A stretch of DNA of 64,000 nt from an uncultured Cryomorphaceae bacterium (GTDB lineage: Bacteria; Bacteroidota; Bacteroidia; Flavobacteriales; Schleiferiaceae), in contig CAJVWI010000008.1 in the NCBI GenBank assembly GCA_913009655.1, positions 21,098 through 85,097 of the forward strand. The letters are read 5' to 3'. Within the stretch, counting starts at the first letter, position 1. The number at the start of each line of letters is the position of its first letter. Below, piece by piece: positions 28,001-36,714 of the stretch. The notes under the pieces are model-generated. The model had not been told where the DNA came from and searched no databases. It saw only the letters and a program-made list of their open reading frames with translations. The position numbers were made by a program, and so were the translations under genes.

Positions 28001-29985
28001 ATGGCTCGCAAGATGATATAGATTGGAGAACTAATTCGGGAGGAACGCCATCTTCAGGCACCGGTCCATCCTCTGGACATACAAGTGGCTCTGGAAATGA
28101 TAGGTATTTATACCTCGAGGCCTCATCCTGTTATGAAAATACTGCAATTCTCACAACACCATGTATTGATATGACGCAGACAATAATTCCTGAATTAGAG
28201 TTCTGGTCTCACATGTCAGGAAATTCGGATGGTGAACTGCATATTGATGTTTTGAGCCAGGGACAATGGTATAATGATTTCGCCCCAGTTATTTCCACTG
28301 TAGCAGGATCCAATTGGACTCAACAAAATGTGTCTTTAGCTGCATTTGCTGGGGATGTTATTGTTGTCAGGTTCCGTGGGAAAACAGGTGATGCTTTTTC
28401 AAGTGACGTTGCAATTGACGATATCTCAATCACAGAAGTTACAAGTGCTCCAACGGCAAACTTCAGTATAAGCAATTCACTTCCATGCCTGAATCAAACA
28501 ATTTTCTTCATTGACAACAGTTTAAATGGACCAAATCAATGGGTTTGGAATATTAGTCCTAGTTCAGGATATTCATATATGAATGGAACAGATTCAACAA
28601 GTCAGTATCCGCAAATTTCTTTTAACAATTTTGGCACTTACAGTATTAGTTTGACGGCTAGTAACAATTACGGATCAAACACCTCAAGTTCTTCTTCTAT
28701 AATAGTAAATGGTGGATCCAACTTACCGTTCAACCAAGGATTTAATAATTTTTTACCATCTGGTTGGGAGCTTGAAAACCCTGATAACTCTACAACTTGG
28801 GATCAAAAAAATGCAATAGGAAGCAACGGACAAAATACCTCAACTGTATATGTGTCCAATGTCAACTACAATGCACCTCTTCAAGAGGATTATCTAATAA
28901 CCCCAGGAATCGACTTAACAGGAGCCTCACAACCTGTTTTGATTTTTGATGTCGCTTATGCCACATATAGCTCAAATTATTCTGATGGACTTAGAGTTGA
29001 TGTCTCTTCAAATTGTGGCAGTTCTTGGAGTCCTGCAGGATACCTCAAATCCGGAACTGTATTGGCTACAGTACCGGCCCAAACTTCTTCATTTACCCCG
29101 AATAGTTCGGGTCAATGGCGTGAGGATACTGTTTTTCTTGCAACCTCATTATCTGGACCTAGCATCAAATTTAGATTTGCTGCAATAAATGGTTATGGCA
29201 ATAACTTATATATTGATAATGTTAGGGTTTATAATCTTGGAGCCAGTGCGCCAAATGCATCTATAAATAGCTCAGTATCCAGCGCGACATGTATTAATGA
29301 TACAGTTGTTTTCCAGGCTATGAATCCAGGGACGGCAATCGCTTCTTGGGACTTTGGTGCAGGCTCAATTCCAAGTAGCGCAAATGGTGCGGGACCCCAT
29401 TCCATTGTATATTTTTCAAGCGGACCAAAATCAGCGACTCTTTCTCTTACAAATTCCGGTGGGACAGATATCGATACGTTAGGATTTAATGTTGGTCAAC
29501 CTGTCATTGCTGGATTTTCCTATAATACCAGTGGTCAAACCGTAAGTTTTACAGATAATTCAAATGGCATTGGGACCCAGTGGAATTGGGATTTTGGTGA
29601 TGGATCAATTAGCAGTCTTCAAAATCCAACACACTCCTACCCATCGACTGGTGGATCTTTTGATGTCTATTTTGCAACATACAATGACTGCGGTTGGGAT
29701 ACAACAACCTCAACTCTTCAGATATCAGGAGTTGGAGCCGATGAACCTATCGCAATTGATTGGTCCTTATCGCCAAATCCCAGCAATGACAGGATTAATA
29801 TAGTCAGTCCTTTTAATGATCATATTGACAATGTCCAAGTAATTGATGCTTTAGGTAGAGTGGTTTTCAACGGTAAGCTATCATCAGAGAACTCTTTAAA
29901 TATCGAGTCATTTGCCGCTGGGCAGTATTTAATACGGATTCATGCAAAGGGAACAAGAAAAGTGCTTCCTTTCATAAAAAAATAA
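25093..29985 (+). CDS. secreted subtilisin-like (S8) serine peptidase with MAM/PKD modules and T9SS sorting domain
   Basis: A 1630-residue exported protein with GTG start and signal peptide (1-18, ending SQAQ). The S8 domain spans about 215-545 with catalytic D247 in GHGDDG, H273 in HGDHVAG, oxyanion N361 in SAGNNG and S441 in GTSMACPG. A beta-sandwich domain and an Fn3-like region follow. After them come MAM-like modules (about 935-1105 and 1206-1380), PKD domains (about 1119-1200, 1383-1455 and 1460-1540) and a type-A T9SS tail (about 1550-1630, LSPNPSNDRINI ... GQYLIRIHAKG). It should be secreted or surface-attached and degrade external protein. The catalytic set is complete. A strong terminator follows. 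Confidence 0.93.
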   Translation: MKKIYTLLLLAFSFVSQAQNSSAYQSVENNSRVIFQSGTYSLPLLSEITIKSFNKSERNLDKVVRIISSKKPLSKKAWIELEEMGVKNIGYLPISSYLVLMPKTNKELLLGFRKNGIIGIGSLLPEMKLSEQLASGNVPEYIWVGSKWELYIEGIPSIDWSNVIDDLNNLDIDILGTEFKGLKILISPEDVNSLANHPFITYIQQKEAPAETENKIGIKNHRSNALRVSYLGGRDYDGTGVVVGHGDDGDIVPHIDFTGRILANKSGPSNGAHGDHVAGTIMGGGNLDPDGEGQAPGSKLVYYDYPDNLNDIDVDYNLYGIRVTASSYSNGCNAGYTAFTRQVDLDAIQHPSLTHVFSAGNNGNSNCNYGAGSGWGNITGGHKQGKNVLATANVTGADIIAGSSSRGPAHDGRIKPDIAALGTNVFSCLAPNDYRSITGTSMACPGIAGVMAQLYDAYRQNNNGTDPEGGLMRSLLTNNADDLGNPGPDFKYGYGRVNGLRAAKVIEMGWFHKDSVAQGETDTVSINVPLGSGIGELRVMLHWTDPQATVNAGRALVNDLNATLKLDAAAWLPWVLDPTPNATALNSNAVRAVDSLNNSEQFTLSQPTGGTYKLLVNGNSIPVGPQEYWVTWTIVNNEVELTYPTGGEVIPPLTTIPVRWDAPDGTGTFSLEYSTNGGNTFTQFATASATSRQANFLTPNGAGDSLVFKVQRGTQQDLSDTPIGLIGYPGNLQLNWACPDSFNVSWNSVNNASGYVVYILGQEYMDPIDTTASNSYTFYNMNPSNTIWWSVAALTPGGKAGKRAVAVEKIPGLQGCLLTNDVVMTSVLSPSDNIPDCQSTSNLPVSILIENGGLDSVFTVPMAYQFGSNPIVRDTAYVSLASTNTHVFTFDTAVNVSLIGSYSIKVWMESLIDQNRWNDTLISFFEIVQSDSTYAMPYAQNFDSFSTCATSNNCGSTICNLSGHMTNWNNGSQDDIDWRTNSGGTPSSGTGPSSGHTSGSGNDRYLYLEASSCYENTAILTTPCIDMTQTIIPELEFWSHMSGNSDGELHIDVLSQGQWYNDFAPVISTVAGSNWTQQNVSLAAFAGDVIVVRFRGKTGDAFSSDVAIDDISITEVTSAPTANFSISNSLPCLNQTIFFIDNSLNGPNQWVWNISPSSGYSYMNGTDSTSQYPQISFNNFGTYSISLTASNNYGSNTSSSSSIIVNGGSNLPFNQGFNNFLPSGWELENPDNSTTWDQKNAIGSNGQNTSTVYVSNVNYNAPLQEDYLITPGIDLTGASQPVLIFDVAYATYSSNYSDGLRVDVSSNCGSSWSPAGYLKSGTVLATVPAQTSSFTPNSSGQWREDTVFLATSLSGPSIKFRFAAINGYGNNLYIDNVRVYNLGASAPNASINSSVSSATCINDTVVFQAMNPGTAIASWDFGAGSIPSSANGAGPHSIVYFSSGPKSATLSLTNSGGTDIDTLGFNVGQPVIAGFSYNTSGQTVSFTDNSNGIGTQWNWDFGDGSISSLQNPTHSYPSTGGSFDVYFATYNDCGWDTTTSTLQISGVGADEPIAIDWSLSPNPSNDRINIVSPFNDHIDNVQVIDALGRVVFNGKLSSENSLNIESFAAGQYLIRIHAKGTRKVLPFIKK

Positions 29986-30006
29986 TTCAGTTAAGACCAA
30001 CTGGGA

Positions 30007-30045
30007 AACTCCAATTATTTAATAGTTAGATAATTGGGGTTTTTT
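30007..30045 (+). terminator. Rho-independent terminator after the S8 peptidase gene
   Basis: A 12-bp stem, AACTCCAATTAT (30007-30018) with ATAATTGGGGTT (30030-30041; one G-T pair), closes an 11-nt loop and runs straight into TTTTT. Placed 21 bp after the stop codon. Confidence 0.85.
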
Positions 30046-30090
30046 ATGCAACGACTTTTATCTAAAAAAATGAAATTAGTTGATAATAGC

Positions 30091-30624
30091 TTACTTCGTT
30101 ATTCGGAATAGTAACTCTTCCACCTTTTCATTTGGGAGTTTGATTAGGCCACAGGATTCAAAGCCTAATTTTTCTAAAAGCCTCTGAGAAGAAATATTTT
30201 GTTTTGACACAATTGCTTTAATTTCTTGAATATGAAATTCTTCAAATCCGGCTTTTATTAATCTTGATGATGCCTCATAGGCATAACCAAATCTTTCATA
30301 TTTAGGAAGAAGGCCAAAACCAATGTCAACCCCATCTAATCCATCTCTATCGTAGATGCCGCAAATCCCTATCTTATCTCCACTTATCTTTTCAATCAGT
30401 GAATAATTTGAATATCCAAGATTATATAATTGAGGTAGCATATTAGTTTGAATATATTTTAATGCATCCGGAATTGAATATATTCTTCTATCTCCCACAA
30501 ACTTTAAAAATTTCGGTGCATTCATTAATTGAAATATTAAGTCAGCATCTTCTTCTGAAGTAGGTCTTATGAATAATCTCTGTGTTTCAAAATTTTGATG
30601 AACTATTTTTTTCATTGGGCCCAT
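30091..30624 (-). CDS. GNAT family N-acetyltransferase (RimJ/RimL-like)
   Basis: A 177-residue acetyltransferase. The N-terminal 'FETQRLFIRPTSEEDADLIFQLMN' is typical of the RimJ/RimL/SpeG-like branch. The acetyl-CoA pantetheine loop is seen as 'GFGLLPKYERFGYAYEASSRLI', and 'VSKQNISSQRLLEKLGFESCG' is the usual motif B end. The substrate is unknown; amino-group donors include ribosomal protein N-termini or small amines. ATG at 30624 is used; an ATG three codons in (30615) is equally possible. It lies 30 bp downstream of the second symporter gene. Confidence 0.85.
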   Translation of the reverse strand: MGPMKKIVHQNFETQRLFIRPTSEEDADLIFQLMNAPKFLKFVGDRRIYSIPDALKYIQTNMLPQLYNLGYSNYSLIEKISGDKIGICGIYDRDGLDGVDIGFGLLPKYERFGYAYEASSRLIKAGFEEFHIQEIKAIVSKQNISSQRLLEKLGFESCGLIKLPNEKVEELLFRITK

Positions 30625-30654
30625 TCCATTTCAGTATTTGTTCTAACATTTTAC

Positions 30655-32100
30655 TTAGGAAATGTTTTTGACTGATGAGGAGCTGAAATAAAGCATCATA
30701 GTCATGAGTAATCCATTTAATATAATAATTTCAAAACCAAAAGTGTAATTAAAATACATTGGGGAGATCCAACCAATAAAATAAGTCAGAAGTGGACTCA
30801 ATATCGCAGCGAATGGAATAATCCATTTGTTAGGGATTTTAGCCTTAGAGAATATTCCAAAAGTAAAGAGCCCCAATAATGGCCCATAAGTATAGCCAGC
30901 TGCAGTAAAAATATTTTTGATTATGCTTGCATCAACAAAGGGGCGGGCTGCAATTATTAAAAGAGCAATCGCTAATGTCATTCCGACGTGAACCCTTTTT
31001 CTTATTAATAACCCTCGAGACTCTTTCATTTTCTCGATACCAAGAATATCAACACAAAAAGATGTAGTGAGAGAAGTAAGAGCAGAGTCTGCCGATGAGT
31101 ATGCTGCAGCTATAAGTCCAATGAAAAATAATAGCCCCACAATTATTGGAATCTCCGCATAACTTGCCACTGCTGGAAAAAGTTGATCCCCATGAGCTTC
31201 TATACCTTCTTGACGGGCATAGATTAACAAAAGAACTCCTAGAGATAAAAAAAGTGCGTTAACAAAAACAAGAACACCCGAGAGAGTTATCATATTCAAT
31301 TGAGCCTCTTTTAGGTTTCTGCAAGTCAAGTTTTTTTGCATCATATCTTGATCTAGTCCTGTCATAGCAAGAGTGATAAATATTCCACCTAAAAACTGTT
31401 TCCAAAAATTCCTGCCATCAGTTGCGTCTGGGAAAAACCATTTAGATTCATCCTGAGAAAATATAGTATTAATAATTCCATTGGAATTATCCAAGGAATT
31501 ATAGACATAATAAATAGTTAAACACATAGCTCCAAGCATAGCTATGGTTTGCAATGTATCAGTAAATATTACTGTACGGATACCTCCTCGATTGGTATAA
31601 ACCCATATCAAAGCCAAAGTAATTAGTACAGTCCAAATAAAACTAACTCCAAGTTCATCAAAAACTAAAGACTGGAGAACCGATGCAACCAGATAAAGTC
31701 GAAAAGAAGCCCCTAACCACCTTGATATTATAAAAAAAGTGGCTCCGGTTGTATGGGCAACCTTTCCATACCGTTGAGCTAAAAATCCATAGATTGTGGT
31801 AGTGTTATGTTTATAATATATTGGCAATAATAAAAATGCAATACAGAAATAACCAACAACGTAGCCCAACACCATTTGTAAATAAGCCATACCAGAAGTT
31901 TCTACCCAGCCTGGTACTGAAATAAATGTTACGCCACTTAGTGATGCCCCAATCATTCCAAAACTCACAAGCCACCAAGGTGATTGTCTGTTTCCAAGAA
32001 AAAATGTCGAATTATCAGTTTTTTTTGTGCTTATTCTGGCAACAATAAGAAGCAGGCAAAAATACCCAACCATTAAGAGTAAAATATATTCTGGTTTCAT
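30655..32100 (-). CDS. sodium/solute symporter family transporter
   Basis: A 481-residue SSS-family transporter with about 13 transmembrane helices. Conserved parts are 'GASLSGVTFISVPGWV' in TM2, 'GGIRTVIFTDTLQT', and the sodium-site helix 'AAAYSSADSALTSLTTSFCVDI'. It shares family and layout with the 21122 symporter but lacks that protein's long hydrophilic loop. The substrate is unknown. It is divergent from recR with only 29 bp between starts, so the two promoters must overlap or lie inside the genes. Confidence 0.9.
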   Translation of the reverse strand: MKPEYILLLMVGYFCLLLIVARISTKKTDNSTFFLGNRQSPWWLVSFGMIGASLSGVTFISVPGWVETSGMAYLQMVLGYVVGYFCIAFLLLPIYYKHNTTTIYGFLAQRYGKVAHTTGATFFIISRWLGASFRLYLVASVLQSLVFDELGVSFIWTVLITLALIWVYTNRGGIRTVIFTDTLQTIAMLGAMCLTIYYVYNSLDNSNGIINTIFSQDESKWFFPDATDGRNFWKQFLGGIFITLAMTGLDQDMMQKNLTCRNLKEAQLNMITLSGVLVFVNALFLSLGVLLLIYARQEGIEAHGDQLFPAVASYAEIPIIVGLLFFIGLIAAAYSSADSALTSLTTSFCVDILGIEKMKESRGLLIRKRVHVGMTLAIALLIIAARPFVDASIIKNIFTAAGYTYGPLLGLFTFGIFSKAKIPNKWIIPFAAILSPLLTYFIGWISPMYFNYTFGFEIIILNGLLMTMMLYFSSSSVKNIS

Positions 32101-32129
32101 GCCTGTAAAGATGGCGTACTTTTACCATA

Positions 32130-32747
32130 ATGGAACTCCCGTCAAAATCAATGGAACGAGCGGTACAAGAATTGTCCAGACTACCAGGAATAGGTAGGCG
32201 TTCTGCACTTCGGTTAATTCTACATCTCCTTCGCCAAGGAAATGATAGAATGGAGAATTTAGCAACTTCAATACAAGATTTGAGCAGTAATTCCCAATTC
32301 TGCGAGAACTGTCATAGTATAAGCGATGTGGCATTGTGCAGCATATGCAATGACCCAAAAAGAGATGGTAAATCTATATGTGTAGTTGAAGATATTCGAG
32401 ATGTTCTTGCTTTAGAGAATACTCATGCTTTTCGTGGGAAATACCATGTCCTTGGTGGACTAATATCTCCAATGGATGGTCTGGGGCCTGGGGATTTAAC
32501 AATTGATGAATTGATAGAAAAAATAAAAAGCAATGGGGCAGACGAGGTTATCATGGCTTTGAGCTCCACAATGGAAGGAGATACAACGGCTTTTTATATT
32601 TACAGAAAGATAGGAGACCTTTCTTTGAAATTGACATCTATAGCACGGGGCCTGCCAATAGGTGATTCGCTTGAGTATGCTGATGAAGTAACGCTCAGTA
32701 GATCATTACAGCAGCGTGTTCTATTTGAATCAACATTGAGTAAATAA
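32130..32747 (+). CDS. recR: recombination protein RecR
   Basis: A 205-residue DNA-clamp protein of the RecFOR pathway. It has the helix-hairpin-helix LSRLPGIGRRSALRL (15-29), a C4 zinc site C58/C61/C70/C73, a Toprim domain opening ICVVEDIRDVLALENT at about 83-98, and C-terminal ARGLPIGDSLEYADEVTLSRSL. Complete and of usual length. It starts a forward gene series: 4 bp to the glycosyltransferase. Confidence 0.97.
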   Translation: MELPSKSMERAVQELSRLPGIGRRSALRLILHLLRQGNDRMENLATSIQDLSSNSQFCENCHSISDVALCSICNDPKRDGKSICVVEDIRDVLALENTHAFRGKYHVLGGLISPMDGLGPGDLTIDELIEKIKSNGADEVIMALSSTMEGDTTAFYIYRKIGDLSLKLTSIARGLPIGDSLEYADEVTLSRSLQQRVLFESTLSK

Positions 32748-32751
32748 AAAG

Positions 32752-34584
32752 ATGGATTTATCTGTTATAATAGTCAGCTATAATGTAAAAACATACTTAG
32801 ACCAGTGCTTAATATCAGTGGAACGGGCTTCAGGAAATTTGAATGTTGAGGTAATTGTTGTAGATAATTGCTCAAAAGACGATACTTTAAAACATATAAA
32901 AAATAAATTTCCATGGGTTCATTGTATTGAAAACAAAGTAAATCTTGGATTTGGAAAGGCAAATAATTTAGGCGCAAAAAAAGCTATTGGGGATTATGTG
33001 CTTTATTTAAATCCTGACACTGTCGTTGCTGAAGATAATTTTAAGCTAGCAATAAGTCAATTCAAAGACCATAATAACTTGGGGTCTCTTGGATGTCGAA
33101 TGATTGATGGTAAAGGTGATTTTTTACCTGAATCTAAGCGAGGATTCCCTACACCTTCGGTTGCGCTTTATAGATTATTTGGATTAGCTAAGCTTTTTCC
33201 TAAAAGTAAAAGATGGGCTGGTTATTATGTCGGTCATATTGATGAAGCAGAAAATGCTGCTGTAGAAATTCACTGTGGAGCCTGGATGATGCTATCTAGA
33301 GAGGCCCTTATTAAAAGCGGTGGTTTCGATGAAGCCTTTTTTATGTATGGAGAAGACATAGACTTATCCCATAGAATAGGAGAATTAGGTTTTGAAACTC
33401 GATATTTTTCTAATAGCCCAGTAATTCACTACAAGGGAGAAAGTACCAAGCATGCATCATGGACGTATGTCAAAAACTTCCATAAGGCCATGGATATTTT
33501 TGCTAAAAAACACTTTACAAGCGGAGCCAAAGCATTCAGTCTTCTAATTCGCACAGGAATATACGCAAAGGCCTTTTCATCAATCCTGAAACGATCGATG
33601 GAACTAATTATTCCTATGGTTTTTACAGCGGCCATAGGTTACTTTTTAGCAAATGAATTTACCAGTTACTGGGAAACGGTTCATCGCTATCCTAATGGAG
33701 GAGAATATCCGATTATTTATCGTCAAATAATTCTTCCAATATATTTAACAGTATGGATTCTATGTATGTTTATTAGCGGCGCCTATTCGATTAATTCTTC
33801 TATTTTCAGGTATTTTTCAGGTTTCATTCTATCAACACTTACCCTACTCTCATTATATGCACTTCTTCCTTTAGATTTGCGATTTTCGAGAATATTAATT
33901 CTAATTTCGTCACTTCTTTTTTTTATTTCATTTCTTAGCATCAAAGCATTTCTAAAGTCTAGATCAGCAGGAGGGATATTTGGGCTAGTTAATGAAACAA
34001 TCGCGCATATTGACAGAGATGATAGCAGAAAACTACCCTTATCATCAAACTACGATATTTCAATTAATGAAATTGTTGAGCAATTGGATTACTTAAAACC
34101 CACAGAAATTCATTTCTACCCGGTAAATATAAGTTTTGACAAGATCATTAGAACAATGATCCTGTTAAGAAAAAGAAACTTCAAGTATAGAATGGTTTAT
34201 TCTTCGTGGACACTTGGGAGCGATAATTATCAAAGGTCGTCCGATTTAGCATTTCCTGCTCTCTCAAAGCCATCCTTGCGCAGAGCAAAATATTTACTAA
34301 GTGCATTTTTTACAGTTTTTATAATAATCACTCTTCCTATTTGCGCATGCTTCCCCAGAGGCAGGTATGCATTGAAAAACTTGCCTGCAATTCTTCTAGG
34401 GAAGAAAATATGGGTAGGTTACATAAGTATTGAATCAAGTGATTTACCATTCTTAAAAAAAGGTGTATTCCGCCATACTGATTCTTTGGGTGATAAAGAA
34501 TTTCAAAAATTTGCAGATATAAGGTATGCTCATCACTGGAGACCAGAATTTGACATATTTGCTCTTTTTAACGGCTCGATTTAA
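32752..34584 (+). CDS. GT2 glycosyltransferase fused to a membrane domain and a degenerate sugar-transferase-like C-terminus
   Basis: A 610-residue protein. Residues 1 to about 250 are a GT-A fold family 2 transferase: 'LSVIIVSYNV' at the N-terminus, 'VVDNCSKDDT' at about 34-43 and the metal-site region 'LNPDTVV' at about 88-94, as in rhamnosyltransferase-like enzymes. About 280-400 holds four transmembrane helices. About 405-510 looks like a Rossmann-type segment. After another hydrophobic stretch (about 520-540), the tail 'GKKIWVGYISIE ... LPFLKKGVF ... DIFALF' resembles the end of polyprenyl-phosphate sugar transferases such as WcaJ/WbaP but lacks their catalytic core. It probably builds a cell-surface glycan. 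The C-terminal comparison is by eye. Confidence 0.75.
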   Translation: MDLSVIIVSYNVKTYLDQCLISVERASGNLNVEVIVVDNCSKDDTLKHIKNKFPWVHCIENKVNLGFGKANNLGAKKAIGDYVLYLNPDTVVAEDNFKLAISQFKDHNNLGSLGCRMIDGKGDFLPESKRGFPTPSVALYRLFGLAKLFPKSKRWAGYYVGHIDEAENAAVEIHCGAWMMLSREALIKSGGFDEAFFMYGEDIDLSHRIGELGFETRYFSNSPVIHYKGESTKHASWTYVKNFHKAMDIFAKKHFTSGAKAFSLLIRTGIYAKAFSSILKRSMELIIPMVFTAAIGYFLANEFTSYWETVHRYPNGGEYPIIYRQIILPIYLTVWILCMFISGAYSINSSIFRYFSGFILSTLTLLSLYALLPLDLRFSRILILISSLLFFISFLSIKAFLKSRSAGGIFGLVNETIAHIDRDDSRKLPLSSNYDISINEIVEQLDYLKPTEIHFYPVNISFDKIIRTMILLRKRNFKYRMVYSSWTLGSDNYQRSSDLAFPALSKPSLRRAKYLLSAFFTVFIIITLPICACFPRGRYALKNLPAILLGKKIWVGYISIESSDLPFLKKGVFRHTDSLGDKEFQKFADIRYAHHWRPEFDIFALFNGSI

Positions 34585-34586
34585 CT

Positions 34587-34594
34587 TAAATTTG
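34587..34594 (+). promoter_or_regulatory. candidate -7 element for the E2-exonuclease-FAH operon
   Basis: TAAATTTG matches TAnnTTTG, 18 bp before the ATG at 34613. A TTTG at 34558-34561 is a -33 candidate with a slightly long 25-bp spacer. Confidence 0.5.
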
Positions 34595-34612
34595 CAAGAC
34601 AATCCTTAGAAA

Positions 34613-35959
34613 ATGTTTGAATTAACAATGCCCAAAATGGGCGAATCTGTAGCTGAAGCAACCATCACTGAATGGTTAAAAAACGAAGGTGACTCTGTAT
34701 CAATGGATGAATCCTTATTAACCATTGCCACCGATAAAGTTGATAGTGATTTGCCATCTCCTGTATCTGGAGTTTTATCAAAAATTCTTTTCAAAGTAGA
34801 TGATGTAATTCAGGTAGGTCAGGTTATTGCTCATATTGCGACTGAAGGAGACACTATCACTACAATTGAAAAAATTGAAGTAAAAGATGATTTAAAAAAG
34901 TCTGAAGAGCACTTAGATTCATTGCCCTTAAAAAACAGGGAGAAAGAAGAAGTATCGACTGCAAATCTTGAATTCAAATCAAGTATTTCTAGAGAAAGTG
35001 CCGGTAGGTTTTACAGCCCATTGGTTCGAAGTATTGCCCAAGAAGAAGGGTTAAGTCAGCAAGAATTGGACAATATCAGAGGAAGCGGTAATGAAGGACG
35101 CGTAACAAAACACGATTTAATTGCTTTTTTAAATAAAAAGTTAACTGAAAAATTATCCAATCCTTCAATTACGAAAATAGATACTGAGAAAAAAATTGAA
35201 GCAAATGAAGCTCCGAAAAATCTATCAGCTAATTTAATTAGCAGTTTACCTGGTGATGAAATTGTAGAAATGGATAGAATGCGAAAACTCATTGCTGATC
35301 ACATGGTTATGAGTAAACATACATCTCCGCATGTGACATCATTCGTCGAAGCCGATGTAACCGCTTTGGTACTTTGGAGAAAAAAGGTAAAAAACAACTA
35401 TGAAGATAGGGAAAACAGCAGATTGACTTTTACTCCCATATTTTTAGAAGCTGTTATTCGAGCAATTAAAGATTTTCCAAATATTAATGTTAGTGTTGAT
35501 GGGAATAAAATCATTTCCCATAAACCAATTAATATTGGAATGGCAACTGCATTGCCTAATGGTAATTTAATTGTTCCAGTTATCAAAAATGCAGATAGAT
35601 TTAATCTTTCAGGTCTAGCCAAAGAGGTTAATGAACTTGCCGATAATGCGCGGAATAACAAGCTTAAACCGGATGATATAAAAGGAGGAACGTATACTGT
35701 AACAAATGTTGGGACTTTTGGCAATGTTATGGGAACGCCCATAATTAACCAGCCGCAAGTTGCGATTTTAGCCTTAGGGGCTATTCGAAAAATGCCCGCA
35801 GTAATTGAAACTCCTGATGGAGATGCAATAGCAATTCGTCATAAAATGTTTTTATCACATTCTTATGACCATAGAGTTGTCGACGGTGCCTTGGGAGGAA
35901 TGTTTGTTAAAAGAGTTGCCGACTATTTAGAAAATTGGGATAGTGAACGCGAAATATGA
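34613..35959 (+). CDS. 2-oxo acid dehydrogenase complex E2 component (dihydrolipoamide acyltransferase)
   Basis: A 448-residue E2 protein. It has an N-terminal lipoyl domain with lipoylated K42 in ATDKVDSD, a peripheral-subunit-binding domain (about 134-173, 'SPLVRSIAQEEG ... GNEGRVTKHDLI'), and a catalytic acyltransferase domain (about 215-448) with H420 and D424 in SYDHRVVDGA. The DKVDSD lipoyl motif with a single lipoyl domain suits branched-chain or multi-substrate 2-oxoacid complexes, but pyruvate or 2-oxoglutarate cannot be ruled out. No E1 or E3 gene is adjacent. Its TGA overlaps the next ATG by 4 bp. Confidence 0.9.
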   Translation: MFELTMPKMGESVAEATITEWLKNEGDSVSMDESLLTIATDKVDSDLPSPVSGVLSKILFKVDDVIQVGQVIAHIATEGDTITTIEKIEVKDDLKKSEEHLDSLPLKNREKEEVSTANLEFKSSISRESAGRFYSPLVRSIAQEEGLSQQELDNIRGSGNEGRVTKHDLIAFLNKKLTEKLSNPSITKIDTEKKIEANEAPKNLSANLISSLPGDEIVEMDRMRKLIADHMVMSKHTSPHVTSFVEADVTALVLWRKKVKNNYEDRENSRLTFTPIFLEAVIRAIKDFPNINVSVDGNKIISHKPINIGMATALPNGNLIVPVIKNADRFNLSGLAKEVNELADNARNNKLKPDDIKGGTYTVTNVGTFGNVMGTPIINQPQVAILALGAIRKMPAVIETPDGDAIAIRHKMFLSHSYDHRVVDGALGGMFVKRVADYLENWDSEREI

Positions 35960-36714
35960 TTAGTTTAACTAGACCCTTATGTGTATTTGATTTAGAGACT
36001 ACGGGAATTAATGTAGTTCATGACCGAATTGTGGAAATATGTATTATTAAGGTAAATATCGATGCTAGTGAGATTACAAAAGTATGGAGAGTGAATCCTA
36101 CCGTCCCCATACCAGCAGTAACTACGGCAATTCATGGAATAACCGATGAAATGGTTAAAGACTGTCCGACGTTTAAAGGTTTAGCATCCGAAATTTCATC
36201 TTTTATTAAAAATTGCGATTTAGCAGGATTCAATAGCAATAAATTTGATATTCCATTACTAGCTGAGGAATTTTTAAGAGCAGATATTGAAATTGACATG
36301 CATAAAGTATATGCCGTTGATGTCCAAAATATTTTTCATCAAAAAGAGCAAAGAAACCTTAGCGCTGCATTAAAATTTTATTGTGATACTGAACTAATAA
36401 ATGCTCACAATGCAGAGGCTGATGTTAGAGCAACCTTGAATGTACTCAAGGCGCAGTTGGAACGATATGATGACCTTCCTAAAAACATCCGCGATCTTGC
36501 AGAATACAGTAAGAGACATAAAGCTGCGGATTTCGCTGGCTTCATAACTTTCAATGAAAAAAATGAAGAACAATTTTCTTTTGGAAAATATAAAAATCAA
36601 ACAGTTATATCCGTTTTATTAAAGGATCCTGGATACTACTCCTGGATTCAAAATGCAGACTTCCCTCTGTATACAAAAAACATTCTTACTGCAATTAGAC
36701 TCAAAAACAGATGA
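35956..36714 (+). CDS. DEDDh 3'-5' exonuclease (DnaQ-like) with ExoX-type C-terminal motif
   Basis: A 252-residue exonuclease. The DEDDh set is D12 and E14 in VFDLETTG, D98 in GFNSNKFDIPLL, H151 and D156 in HNAEADVRAT. After the nuclease domain (1 to about 175), the tail (about 205-240) has 'FSFGKYKNQTV ... DPGYYSWI', like the short FGKYKG module found in exodeoxyribonuclease X-type proteins. It could serve as a proofreading epsilon-like subunit or a stand-alone repair nuclease. Overlaps both neighbours by 4 bp (ATGA), so translation of E2, exonuclease and FAH is coupled. Confidence 0.88.
   Translation: MISLTRPLCVFDLETTGINVVHDRIVEICIIKVNIDASEITKVWRVNPTVPIPAVTTAIHGITDEMVKDCPTFKGLASEISSFIKNCDLAGFNSNKFDIPLLAEEFLRADIEIDMHKVYAVDVQNIFHQKEQRNLSAALKFYCDTELINAHNAEADVRATLNVLKAQLERYDDLPKNIRDLAEYSKRHKAADFAGFITFNEKNEEQFSFGKYKNQTVISVLLKDPGYYSWIQNADFPLYTKNILTAIRLKNR

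Noticed and set aside
28946..29188. 80-residue alternative frame inside the S8 peptidase gene
   Set aside because: Same-strand shadow frame; the peptidase frame is continuous through a recognisable module.
35398..35742. 114-residue minus-strand frame inside the E2 gene
   Set aside because: Shadow of the E2 catalytic domain; hydrophobic character arises from the antisense of its codons.
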